DNA of 64,000 bases from Pseudomonas synxantha (GCF_900105675.1 NZ_LT629786.1:3286001-3350000), one strand, 5' to 3'. Shown: positions 26,058 to 36,132, numbered from the stretch's first letter. A program made the numbers and translations. The notes: generated by a model from the letters alone, not told the origin.

Positions 26058-26212
26058 AGCCGCCGTGACACGTGCACCCAGGTATCCGAAAAGCCAATAC
26101 CTGCAGGGTGTTTTTGTGATTTTACGATGCCAGGCACGCTGCCTAGACTGCGGCGAACAAGGCCGTGCCGTGCTCCCGGCGCCGCCATAAAAATAAAGCC
26201 TGGAGGATCAAC

Positions 26213-29200
26213 ATGAGTGCCGCCCCGTCCCTGGACGACAAGTACATCCAGCACAGCGGAAACGTTTTGCTCACCGGCATTCAAGCGCTGGTGCGCCTGC
26301 CGCTGATGCAGCGGCAACGCGACCTGGCGAATGGCTTGAACACTGCCGGGTTCATTTCCGGCTACCGTGGCTCGCCGCTGGGTGGGTTCGACCAGGCACT
26401 ATGGAAAGCGCGCGACTACCTCAAGGAGCACCACACGGTGTTCCATCCAGGCATGAACGAGGACCTCGCGGCGACCTCGATCTGGGGCACCCAGCAGGTC
26501 AATCTGTTTGAAGGCGCGACCTACGATGGCGTGTTTGGCATGTGGTACGGCAAGGGCCCGGGGGTGGACCGCTGTGGTGATGTGTTCCGCCACGCCAATG
26601 CCGCCGGCACCTCCGCGTTTGGCGGTGTGCTGGCAATTGCCGGGGATGACCATGGCGCCCGCTCCTCTTCGCTGCCGCACCAGACCGAGCATATTTTCAA
26701 GGCGGTGATGATGCCGGTGCTGGCGCCGTCAGGCGTGCAGGAGTACCTCGACTACGGCATGCATGGCTGGGCCATGTCGCGTTACTCCGGTTGCTGGGTG
26801 GCGCTCAAGGCCGTCGCCGATACCGTGGAGAGCGCGGCGGTGGTCGATATCGACATCCATCGCGTGCAGCCGGTGATCCCGGATATCCCCCTGCCCGAGG
26901 GCGGCTTGAATATCCGCTGGCCCGACCCGCCGCTGGCGCAGGAACAACGCCTGCTGGAACACAAACTGTATGCCGCCCTGGCCTATGCCCGGGTCAACCG
27001 CCTCGACCGGATCGTCATGGATTCGCCCGGCGCACGCATCGGCATCGTGACCTCCGGTAAGTCATACCTGGACGTGTGCCAGGCCCTGAAAATCCTCGGC
27101 ATCGATGACGCCCTCGCGCAACAGATCGGCCTGCGCGTGTACAAGGTCGGCATGGTCTGGCCCCTGGAAGCCGAGGGTGTGCGCCAGTTTGCCGAAGGCC
27201 TGGAAGAGATCGTGGTGGTGGAAGAAAAGCGCCACTTGATCGAATACCAATTGAAAGAAGAGCTCTACAACTGGCGCGAAGACGTGCGCCCGCGCATCGT
27301 CGGCAAGTTCGATGACAAGGGCGAATGGAGCCTGCCCCACACCGACTGGCTGCTCCCCGCCACCAACGACCTGACCCCGGCGATGATTGCCCGAGCCTTG
27401 GCCAAGCGCATTTTGCGCCTGCACCAAAGCGGGCCATTGCAGGTGCGCCTGGCGGTGCTGGACGCGCAATTGGCGAGCAAACACCAGTTCAGCAACCTGA
27501 TGGACCGCGTCCCCCACTATTGCTCCGGCTGCCCCCACAACACCTCGACCAAAGTGCCCGAGGGCAGTCGCGCGCTGGCCGGCATCGGCTGCCATTACAT
27601 GGCGGCGTGGATCTACCCGCAGACCCAGACCTTCAGCCAGATGGGCGGCGAAGGTGTGGCCTGGATCGGCCAGGCGCCCTTCACGGCCACCGAGCATGTA
27701 TTCGCCAACCTGGGCGACGGCACGTACTTCCACTCCGGCATTCTGGCGATTCGCGCGGCCGTCGCCGCCAACGTCCAGATCACCTACAAGATTCTCTACA
27801 ACGATGCGGTTGCCATGACCGGCGGCCAGCCCGTGGACGGCAGCCTGAGCGTCGCGCAAATCAGCCGGCAGCTGGCCGCCGAAGGCGTGCAGCGCATTGT
27901 GGTGGTCAGCGAGGATGTCGATAAGTACCAGCACATCGATGACCTGGCCGACGGCGTGCCCGTGCTGCGTCGCGACAAAATGGACGCGGTTCAGCAAGAG
28001 CTGCGCCAGTTCAAGGGCGTGTCCGCGATCATCTATGACCAGACCTGCGCCGCCGAAAAACGCCGGCGCCGCAAGCGCGGTAAATTCCCCGACCCGGCAC
28101 GTCGGGTGGTGATCAACGAAGCGGTGTGCGAGGGCTGCGGCGACTGCAGCAGCAAGTCCAACTGCATGTCGGTGGTGGCCGTGGAAACCGAGTTCGGGCG
28201 CAAGCGCGAAATCGACCAGTCGTCCTGCAACAAGGATTTCACCTGCCTCAACGGCTTCTGCCCCAGCTTTGTCACGGTCGAAGGCGGCACCCTGCGCAAA
28301 CCCAAGCCGCTGGCCAACACCGAGGAAGCCTGGAACCTGCCGACCCCGGCCGTCGCGGCGCTGGATGAGCCCTATAGCATCCTGGTGACAGGCGTTGGCG
28401 GCACCGGTGTGGTGACCATCGGCGCACTGCTCGGCATGGCGGCCTTTATCGAAGGCAAGGGCACCCTCAACCTGGACATGGCCGGCATGGCGCAAAAAGG
28501 CGGCGCCGTGTGGTCGCATATCCGCATTGCCGCACGCCAGGACCAGCTGTTCGCCCCACGTATCGCCGAAGGTGAGGCCGCGCTGCTGCTGGGGTGCGAC
28601 CTGGTGGTAAGTGCCAACACCGAAACCCTGTCGAAACTGCGCCAGGGCGTGACCCATGCGCTGGTCAATTGCGAAGAAAGCATCACCAGTGCCTTTGTCC
28701 GCACCTTTGCCTTGCAGGCGCAAAGCGGGGATTTGCTCAAACACCCCGACCCGACCTTCCATACCCACAGCATGAGCGCGCAGATCAGCGAAGCGGTCGG
28801 CCCCGACCAGGCGGACTTTGTGGATGCGAGCAAGGTTGCCACGGCGCTGATGGGCGATTCGATTGCCACCAACACCTTCATGCTCGGCTACGCCTGCCAG
28901 AAAGGCTGGCTGCCGGTGGGTGAAGCGGCCTTGCTGCAAGCGATTGAACTGAACGGTACGGCGGTGGCGTTCAACCTGTCGGCTTTCGCCTGGGGCCGGC
29001 GCAGCGCGCAGGACTTGCCGCGGGTGCTGCGAAAGTTGCGCGACGCCAACGTGCAGAACGCCGAGCGCACGCTCTCCAAAGACCTGCAACAAAGCGTGAC
29101 ACCCCGCGTGAACGCACTCGGCGCCTACCAGAACGCCGCCCTCGGGCAACGCTACCAGCAGCGGGTCAAGCAGTTCATGGCTGCAGAAACCGCCCTGCTC

Positions 29201-29773
29201 GGACAGCCGGGCGCACTGTCGGCGAGTGTCGCGCGGCACTACTTCAAAGTGCTGGCAATCAAGGATGAGTACGAAGTGGCGCGGCTGTTCACCGATGGCC
29301 GGTTCCTGCAAAACATTCAGGCCCAGTTCGAGGGTGACTACCGCCTGCGTTTTCACTTGGCACCACCGGTACTCAACCGTACAAACCCAGGCGCCGAAGC
29401 AAAAAAACGCAGCTACGGCCCGTGGATGCTGCAGGGCTTCAAGCTCCTGGCCAGCCTGAAGGGCTTGCGTAATACCTGGCTCGATCCGTTCGGGTACACC
29501 CACGAACGCAAAGTCGAACGCGCCTGGCTGGCCAACTATGAATCGATCCTGGATGAGTTGCTCGCGGGCCTGACGCCCGACAACCTGGCCCTGGCGCAGG
29601 ACCTTGCCGACCTGCCGGACAGCGTGCGCGGTTATGGCCCAGTGAAAGAGCGCTACCTGACCCACGCCTATCAGCGCCAGGCACAGTTACTGGAGCAGTG
29701 GCGCCGGGGTCCGTCCGCGATGTTCCACGATGCCGCCCAAGGCACCGGCAAAATTGCCGTCACACACCTTTAG
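26213..29773 (+). CDS. Indolepyruvate:ferredoxin oxidoreductase-family protein, fused
   Basis: A 1186-residue single-chain 2-oxoacid:ferredoxin oxidoreductase of the proteobacterial indolepyruvate type, which turns 2-oxoacids into acyl-CoA with thiamine diphosphate and FeS clusters. Order: N-terminal pyrimidine-binding region (GFISGYRGSPLGGFDQAL), CSGCPHNTS near residue 440, the TPP-binding FANLGDGTYFHSG near 500 with YNDAVAMTGGQP, a Cys-rich ferredoxin-like segment (CEGCGDC, then SSCNKDFTC) near 640-680, and the gamma domain VTGVGGTGVVTIG from about 720. The start MSAAPSLDDKY at 26213 has GGAGGA upstream. It heads an operon with a thiolase, TetR and probably folE. The true substrate, aryl or branched 2-oxoacid, is not known. 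Confidence 0.9.
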   Translation: MSAAPSLDDKYIQHSGNVLLTGIQALVRLPLMQRQRDLANGLNTAGFISGYRGSPLGGFDQALWKARDYLKEHHTVFHPGMNEDLAATSIWGTQQVNLFEGATYDGVFGMWYGKGPGVDRCGDVFRHANAAGTSAFGGVLAIAGDDHGARSSSLPHQTEHIFKAVMMPVLAPSGVQEYLDYGMHGWAMSRYSGCWVALKAVADTVESAAVVDIDIHRVQPVIPDIPLPEGGLNIRWPDPPLAQEQRLLEHKLYAALAYARVNRLDRIVMDSPGARIGIVTSGKSYLDVCQALKILGIDDALAQQIGLRVYKVGMVWPLEAEGVRQFAEGLEEIVVVEEKRHLIEYQLKEELYNWREDVRPRIVGKFDDKGEWSLPHTDWLLPATNDLTPAMIARALAKRILRLHQSGPLQVRLAVLDAQLASKHQFSNLMDRVPHYCSGCPHNTSTKVPEGSRALAGIGCHYMAAWIYPQTQTFSQMGGEGVAWIGQAPFTATEHVFANLGDGTYFHSGILAIRAAVAANVQITYKILYNDAVAMTGGQPVDGSLSVAQISRQLAAEGVQRIVVVSEDVDKYQHIDDLADGVPVLRRDKMDAVQQELRQFKGVSAIIYDQTCAAEKRRRRKRGKFPDPARRVVINEAVCEGCGDCSSKSNCMSVVAVETEFGRKREIDQSSCNKDFTCLNGFCPSFVTVEGGTLRKPKPLANTEEAWNLPTPAVAALDEPYSILVTGVGGTGVVTIGALLGMAAFIEGKGTLNLDMAGMAQKGGAVWSHIRIAARQDQLFAPRIAEGEAALLLGCDLVVSANTETLSKLRQGVTHALVNCEESITSAFVRTFALQAQSGDLLKHPDPTFHTHSMSAQISEAVGPDQADFVDASKVATALMGDSIATNTFMLGYACQKGWLPVGEAALLQAIELNGTAVAFNLSAFAWGRRSAQDLPRVLRKLRDANVQNAERTLSKDLQQSVTPRVNALGAYQNAALGQRYQQRVKQFMAAETALLGQPGALSASVARHYFKVLAIKDEYEVARLFTDGRFLQNIQAQFEGDYRLRFHLAPPVLNRTNPGAEAKKRSYGPWMLQGFKLLASLKGLRNTWLDPFGYTHERKVERAWLANYESILDELLAGLTPDNLALAQDLADLPDSVRGYGPVKERYLTHAYQRQAQLLEQWRRGPSAMFHDAAQGTGKIAVTHL

Positions 29774-29818
29774 GCAACAGCACCGTGCTGCGGCACGGTC
29801 ATATTTTTGGAGAGCGCC

Positions 29819-31000
29819 ATGCAAGATGTCGTCATAGTCGCGGCCACCCGCACCGCCATCGGGACCTTTCAAGGGGCACTGGCCAACACGCCTGCCGTGG
29901 AGCTGGGCAGCATTGTGATCCGGGCACTGCTGAAAACGTCCGGCATCGATGCCGCGCTGGTGGACGAGGTGATCCTCGGCCAGGTCCTCACCGCAGGCTG
30001 CGGCCAGAACCCGGCACGCCAGGCGGCGTTGAATGCCGGCCTGCCATTCGGCGTGGCGGCGATGACCGTCAACAAGCTCTGCGGCTCGGGCCTCAAGACC
30101 GTCAGCCTGGCCGTCCAGGCGATCCGCTGTGGCGACGCCGACGTGGTGATCGCCGGCGGTATGGAAAACATGAGCCTGGCGCCCTACACCCTGGCCAAGG
30201 CGCGCACCGGCCTGCGCCTGGGCCACGCGCAACTGGCCGACTCGCTGCTGCAGGATGGCCTGCTGGACGCGTTCAACGACTACCACATGGGCATCACCGC
30301 CGAGAACCTGGTCGACCGCTTCCAGCTGACTCGCGAGCAACAAGACAGTTACGCCCTGCGTTCGCAGCAACGCGCCAGCGCAGCCCTCGAGGCCGGGTAT
30401 TTTACCGAGCAGATCACCCCGGTGGCCGTGCCCCAGCGCAAAGGCGAGCCGCTGCTGTTTGCGAAGGATGAACAACCCCGCGAGCACACCACGGCGGACA
30501 GCCTGGCCAAGCTCAAGCCGGCCTTCAAGGCGGATGGCAGCGTCACGGCAGGCAACGCCTCGGCGATCAACGATGGCGCGGCGGCGGTGCTGCTGATGAG
30601 CGCGAGCAAGGCCCAGGCCCTGGGTGTGCCGGTGCTGGCCACCATCAAGGCATATGCCAGCAGCGGTGTCGACCCGGCGATCATGGGGATCGGGCCGGTG
30701 TCGGCCACCGAAAAATGCCTGGCCAAGGCCGGTTGGCAGTTGGCTGACCTGGACCTGATCGAAGCCAATGAAGCCTTCGCCGCGCAGTCACTGGCCGTTG
30801 GCAAGGCGCTGGGTTGGGACAGCGACAAGGTGAATGTCAACGGCGGCGCCATTGCGCTAGGCCATCCCATCGGTGCTTCGGGTTGCCGGGTGCTGGTGAC
30901 GCTGCTGCATGAAATGCGCCGGCGCGATGTGAAAAAAGGCCTGGCCACCTTGTGCATTGGTGGCGGCATGGGTGTGGCCCTTGCGGTAGAACGGCCATGA
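29819..31000 (+). CDS. Acetyl-CoA acetyltransferase (thiolase)
   Basis: A 393-residue thiolase starting [15 protein letters not shown] behind GGAGAG. The acyl-accepting Cys88 is in [12 protein letters not shown]. The His motif is [14 protein letters not shown] and the second catalytic Cys is in [10 protein letters not shown]. It cleaves or condenses 3-ketoacyl-CoA with acetyl-CoA. The gene lies 45 bases after the oxidoreductase gene and overlaps the TetR start by 4 bases. In this context a degradative role at the end of the pathway is likely. Confidence 0.95.
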   Translation: MQDVVIVAATRTAIGTFQGALANTPAVELGSIVIRALLKTSGIDAALVDEVILGQVLTAGCGQNPARQAALNAGLPFGVAAMTVNKLCGSGLKTVSLAVQAIRCGDADVVIAGGMENMSLAPYTLAKARTGLRLGHAQLADSLLQDGLLDAFNDYHMGITAENLVDRFQLTREQQDSYALRSQQRASAALEAGYFTEQITPVAVPQRKGEPLLFAKDEQPREHTTADSLAKLKPAFKADGSVTAGNASAINDGAAAVLLMSASKAQALGVPVLATIKAYASSGVDPAIMGIGPVSATEKCLAKAGWQLADLDLIEANEAFAAQSLAVGKALGWDSDKVNVNGGAIALGHPIGASGCRVLVTLLHEMRRRDVKKGLATLCIGGGMGVALAVERP

Positions 31001-31620
31001 GCGGCGGGCGCCTGGCCGCCGTGCCCGCATCGCCATGGCCTGGCGAAACCGACGATGACGTGAGCACCCGTCAGTTGTTGCGCCAGGTGGCACAGGAGCT
31101 GTTCGCCGAGCAGGGTTTCCAGGCGGTCAGCCTGCGCCAACTGGCGGTGGCAATGGGCATGCAAGTGGGCTCGCTGTACAACCACATCGACAGCAAGCAG
31201 GTATTACTGTTCGAGCTGATCCAGGACCATGAAAGCGAGCTGTTGGCGCTGCTGTGCAAAGACCTCGTGCGCCGCGCCGAAGGCCTGCCGCAACTGGAGG
31301 CCTACGTGCGCCTGTATTTGCAGTTCAACTGCCTGCACGACCAGCGCCATACCCTCGCCCGCCTGGAATTTCGCAGCCTGGCACCCGAGCAGCAACACAG
31401 CATCAAGCTGTTGCGCCAAACCCATGTCGATCTGCTGGAAGACCTGCTGCGCCGCTGTGCCCTGCCCGCCAGGGAATGCGGCACCATCGCGCTCGGCATG
31501 CGCGCCCTGCTCGACGGCGTGGTGGCCGGCTACCCCGTGGGAGGACGGCCACCGCTGGGTAACCTGGCGGCGCTGTTCAGCCGCATGGTGATGAGCGGGT
31601 TGAGCCAACCCCAGGCCTGA
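30997..31620 (+). CDS. TetR-family transcriptional regulator
   Basis: A 207-residue regulator whose ATG overlaps the thiolase stop codon (ATGA), so it is translated with the thiolase. The TetR DNA-binding domain spans about residues 26-75: [20 protein letters not shown], then [20 protein letters not shown] and KQVLLFELI. The C-terminal domain resembles acyl-CoA-responsive regulators of fatty-acid type operons ([15 protein letters not shown]), but that is only a resemblance. Being inside the operon, it probably controls its own transcription. Confidence 0.88.
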   Translation: MSGGRLAAVPASPWPGETDDDVSTRQLLRQVAQELFAEQGFQAVSLRQLAVAMGMQVGSLYNHIDSKQVLLFELIQDHESELLALLCKDLVRRAEGLPQLEAYVRLYLQFNCLHDQRHTLARLEFRSLAPEQQHSIKLLRQTHVDLLEDLLRRCALPARECGTIALGMRALLDGVVAGYPVGGRPPLGNLAALFSRMVMSGLSQPQA

Positions 31621-31655
31621 AGCACTTCTTGAACCCAAAACAATAAGGTCGACCC

Positions 31656-32213
31656 ATGAACGAAGAACTGGCCCGGCATTACCGCGAGATTATCCAGGGT
31701 ATCGGTGAAGACCCGCGGCGCGAAGGCTTGCTGGACACCCCCAAGCGCGCGGCGAAAGCCATGCAGTATTTGTGTCACGGCTACCAGCAGAGCCTGGCGC
31801 AAGTGGTCAACGACGCGCTGTTTGAATCGGATAACGATGAGATGGTGATCGTGCGGGATATTGAGCTGTACTCCCTGTGCGAGCACCACCTGCTGCCATT
31901 CATTGGCAAGGCCCACGTCGCCTACATGCCCACCGGCAAGGTCCTCGGTTTGTCCAAGGTGGCGCGCATTGTCGACATGTATGCCCGCCGCTTGCAGATC
32001 CAGGAAAACCTCACCCGGCAAATCGCCGAGGGCATTGCCCACGTCACTGGCGCCGCCGGGGTGGCCGTGGTGATCGAAGCCAAGCACATGTGCATGATGA
32101 TGCGCGGCGTCGAGAAGCAAAACTCGGTGATGACCACGTCGGTGATGCTGGGTGCGTTTCGCGAGTCGTTCAACACGCGCCAGGAGTTCCTGCAGTTGAT
32201 CCGCAACCATTGA
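31656..32213 (+). CDS. folE: GTP cyclohydrolase I
   Basis: A 185-residue type I GTP cyclohydrolase, which makes 7,8-dihydroneopterin triphosphate from GTP. The zinc site [19 protein letters not shown] (Cys75, His78) and the later [18 protein letters not shown] are intact, as is [13 protein letters not shown]. Length and motifs are normal, so it should be active. It lies 35 bases after the TetR gene on the same strand and converges on the SDR at 32220. Pseudomonads often carry several folE copies. A copy inside a catabolic operon suggests a pterin demand or a duplicated housekeeping function; neither is proven. Confidence 0.95.
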   Translation: MNEELARHYREIIQGIGEDPRREGLLDTPKRAAKAMQYLCHGYQQSLAQVVNDALFESDNDEMVIVRDIELYSLCEHHLLPFIGKAHVAYMPTGKVLGLSKVARIVDMYARRLQIQENLTRQIAEGIAHVTGAAGVAVVIEAKHMCMMMRGVEKQNSVMTTSVMLGAFRESFNTRQEFLQLIRNH

Positions 32214-32219
32214 TCACCT

Positions 32220-32975
32220 TCAACTGAGCATCACCATCCCGCCATCGATCATCAGGGTCTGCCCGGTGACAAAACGCGAGCCCTCCCCCGCCAGGAACAC
32301 CAGCACCGGCGCGAGATCGCGGGCGGGGTCACCCAGGCGGCCGCCCAATGGCAACTGCCCGGCCATGAACGCGTCATGCTGCGCCAACTGCTCGCCACTC
32401 ATGCTGGCGCGGGTTGCCTCGTACATCGGCGTCCACATTGCCGGGGCAATCGCGTTGACCGTGATACCGAGCGGGCCCCACTCGCGGGCCACGGTGCGGG
32501 TCCAGGCCAGTACCGCACCTTTGCTCGCCGCGTAGTGAGCCTTGCCGGGCTGGCCGACCACGCCGGCGGCCGAGGCAAAATTGATGATGCGCCCGCCTGC
32601 ATGCTTGAGCCGTTCATAGGCCGCGCGGTTGGTGAGGAAGGTGCCACGGGTATTCACCGCAAAGACCTGCTCCCATTCATCCAGGCTGATCGCCTCGGCA
32701 CGCGCATTGGGGGCGATCCCGGCTGCGTGCATCAGTACGTCAAGCCCGTCCAGCTGCTGGTCGGCCCACTCGAAGGCGGCATCCACCGAGTGCCGGTCGG
32801 CGATATCGCAGGTGCGGCTTGTCGACCAACCGCCATCGGCCCCCGCAAGGTCTGCCGATTGGCCGAGATCGAGGCTGACCACATGGGCGCCTTCATCAAC
32901 GAAGGCCTGGACCATGGCGGCGCCGATACCTCGGCCGCCCCCCGTGACGATGATGCGTTTGCCTGCCAGTTGCAT
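32220..32975 (-). CDS. Short-chain dehydrogenase/reductase
   Basis: A 251-residue SDR with TGGGRGIG, the NAD-favouring VVSLDLGQ, catalytic Ser in INFASAAGVVG and Tyr-x3-Lys in YAASKGAVLAW. It resembles 3-hydroxyacyl-CoA or 3-ketoacyl reductase-type SDRs. It is the last gene of the CoA-transferase, SDR, acyl-CoA dehydrogenase, kinase operon, 24 bases after the kinase. In the levulinate pathway an SDR (LvaD) oxidises the 3-hydroxyacyl-CoA product, and this protein or the one at 35363 could fill that role here. Confidence 0.9.
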   Translation of the reverse strand: MQLAGKRIIVTGGGRGIGAAMVQAFVDEGAHVVSLDLGQSADLAGADGGWSTSRTCDIADRHSVDAAFEWADQQLDGLDVLMHAAGIAPNARAEAISLDEWEQVFAVNTRGTFLTNRAAYERLKHAGGRIINFASAAGVVGQPGKAHYAASKGAVLAWTRTVAREWGPLGITVNAIAPAMWTPMYEATRASMSGEQLAQHDAFMAGQLPLGGRLGDPARDLAPVLVFLAGEGSRFVTGQTLMIDGGMVMLS

Positions 32976-32999
32976 GAGCGGTTCCTCGTGGGGTGCGGG

Positions 33000-34046
33000 T
33001 TATTGATCGATGCGCTGCAACGCCGTCGCCAACAAGCGTAACGCCGAAGCATGGTGTTTTTCGCCAGTGGCCATCGGCGCCTTGCCGGCGCAGGCACGGG
33101 CATAACTGACTTCCAGAAAGATGCCGAGCTTGAACCCGGCCAATACCAGGTACCAGGTGAAGTCGGCCAGCGAGCGCGAGCTGCCGGCGCGGTAGTGGGC
33201 GACCAGCTCATCCGTGCTGCAAAAGCCCGCCCAGGGGTGCACCTCAATCGTGCCGGCGCCGAAACCATCGGCGTCGGGCCAGGTAACCACCAGCCAAGCC
33301 AGGTCGAGCAAGGGGTCGCCAACGGTGGCCAACTCCCAATCGACCACGGCCGCCAGCTCGGCACTGTCGTGGCGGAACATCACATTGGAGAGGTGAAAGT
33401 CGCCATGCAGGATGCCGGCCTCAAACTGTTGCGGGCAGTGTGCGTTGAGCCACGCTGCCACCCGATCCAGGCCAGGCAACTCGCTGGCGCCCGGCCAATC
33501 GGCATAACCCTTGACGCTGTCGAGGTGCGCCAGCCACCGTGCCACCTGACGCTGACGGAAACCTGCGGGGCGGCCAAAATCCGCCAGCCCGACCGCGTGG
33601 TAATCGACTTCGCCCAGGCGCAGCAGCGCGTCCACCATGGCCAGCCCCATACGCCGACGCAGCTGGGGGTCGCTGGCCTGCAGGGGCGGCAGGCCAGCGA
33701 CGTTGTTGGGGTTGAAGCCTTGCACCGGCTCCATCAGGTAGAAACTCGCCCCCAGCACATCCGGGTTATCGCACGCAGCAATCAGCCCGGCATGCGGCAC
33801 CGCTGAACCCGCCAACGCCTGCAGCAGCCGGGCCTCGCGCTTGATGGTGGTGTTGCCGACCTCGCGCAGTTCCCGCGATGGGCAGCGCAACACGAACTCA
33901 CGCGCACCACGGCGAAAGTGCAGCAGCAGGTTTTGCGTACCGCCGGCCAGGACCCGCGCAGCCTCGATCGGACCGTGCTCCAGGCCGCAGTCATCCATCC
34001 AGCGCGCCAGGCGATCCGGCTCGACCAACGCCTGCCAGTCGTTCAT
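33000..34046 (-). CDS. APH-fold acyl-CoA hydroxyl kinase (LvaA/ACAD10-like)
   Basis: A 348-residue phosphotransferase. The nucleotide-binding part is in the first 110 residues (EFVLRCP, YLMEPVQGFN). The catalytic loop is HGDFHLSN at 214-221, and the metal-binding VVDWELATVGDPLLDLAW follows. This kinase type is fused to the acyl-CoA dehydrogenase in animal ACAD10/ACAD11 and stands next to it in bacterial operons such as lva of Pseudomonas putida. There it phosphorylates the hydroxyl group of 4-hydroxyacyl-CoA. The start codon overlaps the acyl-CoA dehydrogenase stop by 4 bases, as expected for partners. The substrate chain is unknown. Confidence 0.9.
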   Translation of the reverse strand: MNDWQALVEPDRLARWMDDCGLEHGPIEAARVLAGGTQNLLLHFRRGAREFVLRCPSRELREVGNTTIKREARLLQALAGSAVPHAGLIAACDNPDVLGASFYLMEPVQGFNPNNVAGLPPLQASDPQLRRRMGLAMVDALLRLGEVDYHAVGLADFGRPAGFRQRQVARWLAHLDSVKGYADWPGASELPGLDRVAAWLNAHCPQQFEAGILHGDFHLSNVMFRHDSAELAAVVDWELATVGDPLLDLAWLVVTWPDADGFGAGTIEVHPWAGFCSTDELVAHYRAGSSRSLADFTWYLVLAGFKLGIFLEVSYARACAGKAPMATGEKHHASALRLLATALQRIDQ

Positions 34047-35338
34047 GCCTGCGGCTCGTCGAAGTGTGCCAATACGTCGGCATATTTTTCCCTGGCACGG
34101 GCGGCAGCGGTCGGCCGATGGTAGGCGGGGAACACCTCGTCACAGGCGTGGTAGTCGCGCAGCAGCTGTTTGGCGACGGTGATTTTGTGCACCTCGGTAG
34201 GCCCATCCGCCAGCCCCATCTGGAATGAGCGAACGATGTAGCCGGTAAACGGCATTTCGTCGCTGACCCCCAGCGAACCGTGCACATGCAAGGCGCGTGC
34301 GGCAATGTCATGCAGCACCTTGGGCATGGCGGCCTTGACGGCGGCGATGTCTTTGCGCACCCGTTGGTAATCCTGGTACTGGTCGATTCGCCAGGCGGTG
34401 CGCATCACCAGCAAGCGGAATTGCTCAAGCTCGATCCAGGAGTCGGCGATCTTTTCCTGGACGAGTTGCTTGTCGGCCAGGCGACTGCCCTGGGTTTTGC
34501 GCGACAAGGCGCGTTCGCACAACGCATCCAGGGCCTTCTGGGCCTGGCCGATCACGCGCATGGCGTGGTGCACCCGGCCGCCGCCCAGGCGCACCTGGGC
34601 CACCACAAACGCCTGCCCCGGCGCGCCGAGCATGGCGCTGGCGGGTACACGCACATTGTCGAAAGACAGGTAGGCATGGGTGGCCGCCGGGTCATCGGCG
34701 ATGCCGACGTTGCGGATGATGCTCACCCCTGGCGTATCGGCGGGCACGATAAACATCGACATGCCGTTGTACACCGAGACACTTTTGTCGGTGACCGCCA
34801 TCACGATGTAGAACGCCGCGTAGCGCGCGTTGGAGGCGAACCACTTCTGGCCGTTGAGCAACCAGTCATCGCCCTCGCGCACCGCGTCGGTGGTGAAGAC
34901 CGCAGGGTCGGCGCCGCCCTGGGGTTCGGTCATGGCGAAGCAGGACACGATATCCCCCGCAAGCAGCGGTTGCAGGTAACACTGCTTTTGCTGCGGCGTG
35001 CCGAAATGCGCAAGGATTTCACTGTTGCCCGAGTCCGGTGCCTGGCAACCGAACACGATGGGGCCGAACAGCGAACGCCCGAGAATTTCATTGATCAGCG
35101 CCAGCCGCACCTGGCCATAGCCCGCACCGCCCAGCTCTGGCCCCAGGTGGCAGGCCCACAACTTGCGCGCCTTGACCCGCGCCTGCAACGGCTTGACCAG
35201 TTGCTGGAACAGCGGGTCATGGATATTCCATGGGCTGCCCAACACATGGTCGAGGGGCTCGACCTCTTCACGCACGAACTGCTCGATCCAGTCCAGTTCA
35301 GCTTGAATCTCGGGGTCTGTCTGGAAGTCCCAGGCCAT
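34043..35338 (-). CDS. ACAD10/11-like acyl-CoA dehydrogenase family protein
   Basis: A 431-residue protein of the acyl-CoA dehydrogenase fold. Its signature APDSGN at 100-105, FAMTEP near 134-139, GRVHHAMRVIGQAQKALD and the C-terminal FQMGLADGPTEVHKITVAK follow the ACAD10/ACAD11 group more closely than ordinary fatty acyl-CoA dehydrogenases. In that group the enzyme eliminates phosphate from a phosphorylated acyl-CoA and gives an enoyl-CoA. It is translationally coupled to the kinase gene at 33000 and follows an SDR after 24 bases. Confidence 0.92.
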   Translation of the reverse strand: MAWDFQTDPEIQAELDWIEQFVREEVEPLDHVLGSPWNIHDPLFQQLVKPLQARVKARKLWACHLGPELGGAGYGQVRLALINEILGRSLFGPIVFGCQAPDSGNSEILAHFGTPQQKQCYLQPLLAGDIVSCFAMTEPQGGADPAVFTTDAVREGDDWLLNGQKWFASNARYAAFYIVMAVTDKSVSVYNGMSMFIVPADTPGVSIIRNVGIADDPAATHAYLSFDNVRVPASAMLGAPGQAFVVAQVRLGGGRVHHAMRVIGQAQKALDALCERALSRKTQGSRLADKQLVQEKIADSWIELEQFRLLVMRTAWRIDQYQDYQRVRKDIAAVKAAMPKVLHDIAARALHVHGSLGVSDEMPFTGYIVRSFQMGLADGPTEVHKITVAKQLLRDYHACDEVFPAYHRPTAAARAREKYADVLAHFDEPQA

Positions 35339-35362
35339 GGTGTCTCTCCTAGCAATAAGTGA

Positions 35363-36100
35363 TCAGGCCAGCAGCATGCCGCCGTCGACCAACAGGGTCT
35401 GGCCCAGCAGGTAGCCCGCCAGGGGCGAGGCCAGGAACAGCGCCACATTGGCCATGTCCTGCGGTGTGCCCAGGCGCCCCAGAGGGATGCCGCGCAACGC
35501 GCTTTCAAGGCGTTTGGGGTTGGCGGTGGTGACCTGGGTCAGCTTGGTCTCCACCAGGCCAGGCGCAATGCCGTTGACCCGGATACCGTCCCGCGCCCAC
35601 GCTTCGGCCAGGGTGCGCGTAAGGCCGAAAGCGCCGGTCTTGGAGGCGTTATAGGCTGGGTTACCCCGGGTGGAATGGAACGCCGCCGCCGAGCTGACAA
35701 CGATCAACGCGCCCTTTGCGTCCTTGAGCAGCGGGTAAAATTTCTGCGCGCAGACCATCACGCTGGTGAGGTTGACATCCAGCACATGCTTGAAGCCTTC
35801 GGTGAGAAACTCCTGGCGGTCATAGAGCACCGTGCCCTGGGCCAGTACCAGCACATCCAGCCGCGCAAACGGCACCCGGGTCGCTTCGATCAGGTCGGCA
35901 TCGGCCACGTTGACCCGGGCGTAGTGCAAGCCTTCGAGGTCCGAATCCGCCGAGTCCGCGTAGGCGGCGGCATTCGCCCGCGTACCCCACACGTGCACCT
36001 GGGCTCCGCGTCGGCGAAAGTTCTGCGCGATGCTGTTGCCTATACCGCTGGAGCCGCCCACCACCAGCACGGTTTTGTCGTTGAAGTCCAACTCGTCCAT
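35363..36100 (-). CDS. Short-chain dehydrogenase/reductase
   Basis: A 245-residue SDR. GGSSGIG near the N terminus is a slightly shortened nucleotide motif, followed by VWGTRANA. The active site is complete: Ser in VVSSAAAFHS and Tyr-x3-Lys in AYNASKTGAFGL. It lies between the CoA-transferase (32 bases upstream) and the ACAD10/11-like gene (24 bases downstream) in the same operon. It probably oxidises or reduces a hydroxy or keto group on the CoA-linked intermediate. Confidence 0.9.
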   Translation of the reverse strand: MDELDFNDKTVLVVGGSSGIGNSIAQNFRRRGAQVHVWGTRANAAAYADSADSDLEGLHYARVNVADADLIEATRVPFARLDVLVLAQGTVLYDRQEFLTEGFKHVLDVNLTSVMVCAQKFYPLLKDAKGALIVVSSAAAFHSTRGNPAYNASKTGAFGLTRTLAEAWARDGIRVNGIAPGLVETKLTQVTTANPKRLESALRGIPLGRLGTPQDMANVALFLASPLAGYLLGQTLLVDGGMLLA

Positions 36101-36132
36101 GGAAATTCCTTGTGCTGCGTGTCGAGAAATCG

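Noticed and set aside
27062-29665. 867-codon open frame antisense to the ferredoxin oxidoreductase gene
   Set aside because: It mirrors the codon bias of the real gene on the other strand, has no ribosome-binding site and encodes a His/Gln/Val/Gly-rich sequence without a family pattern.
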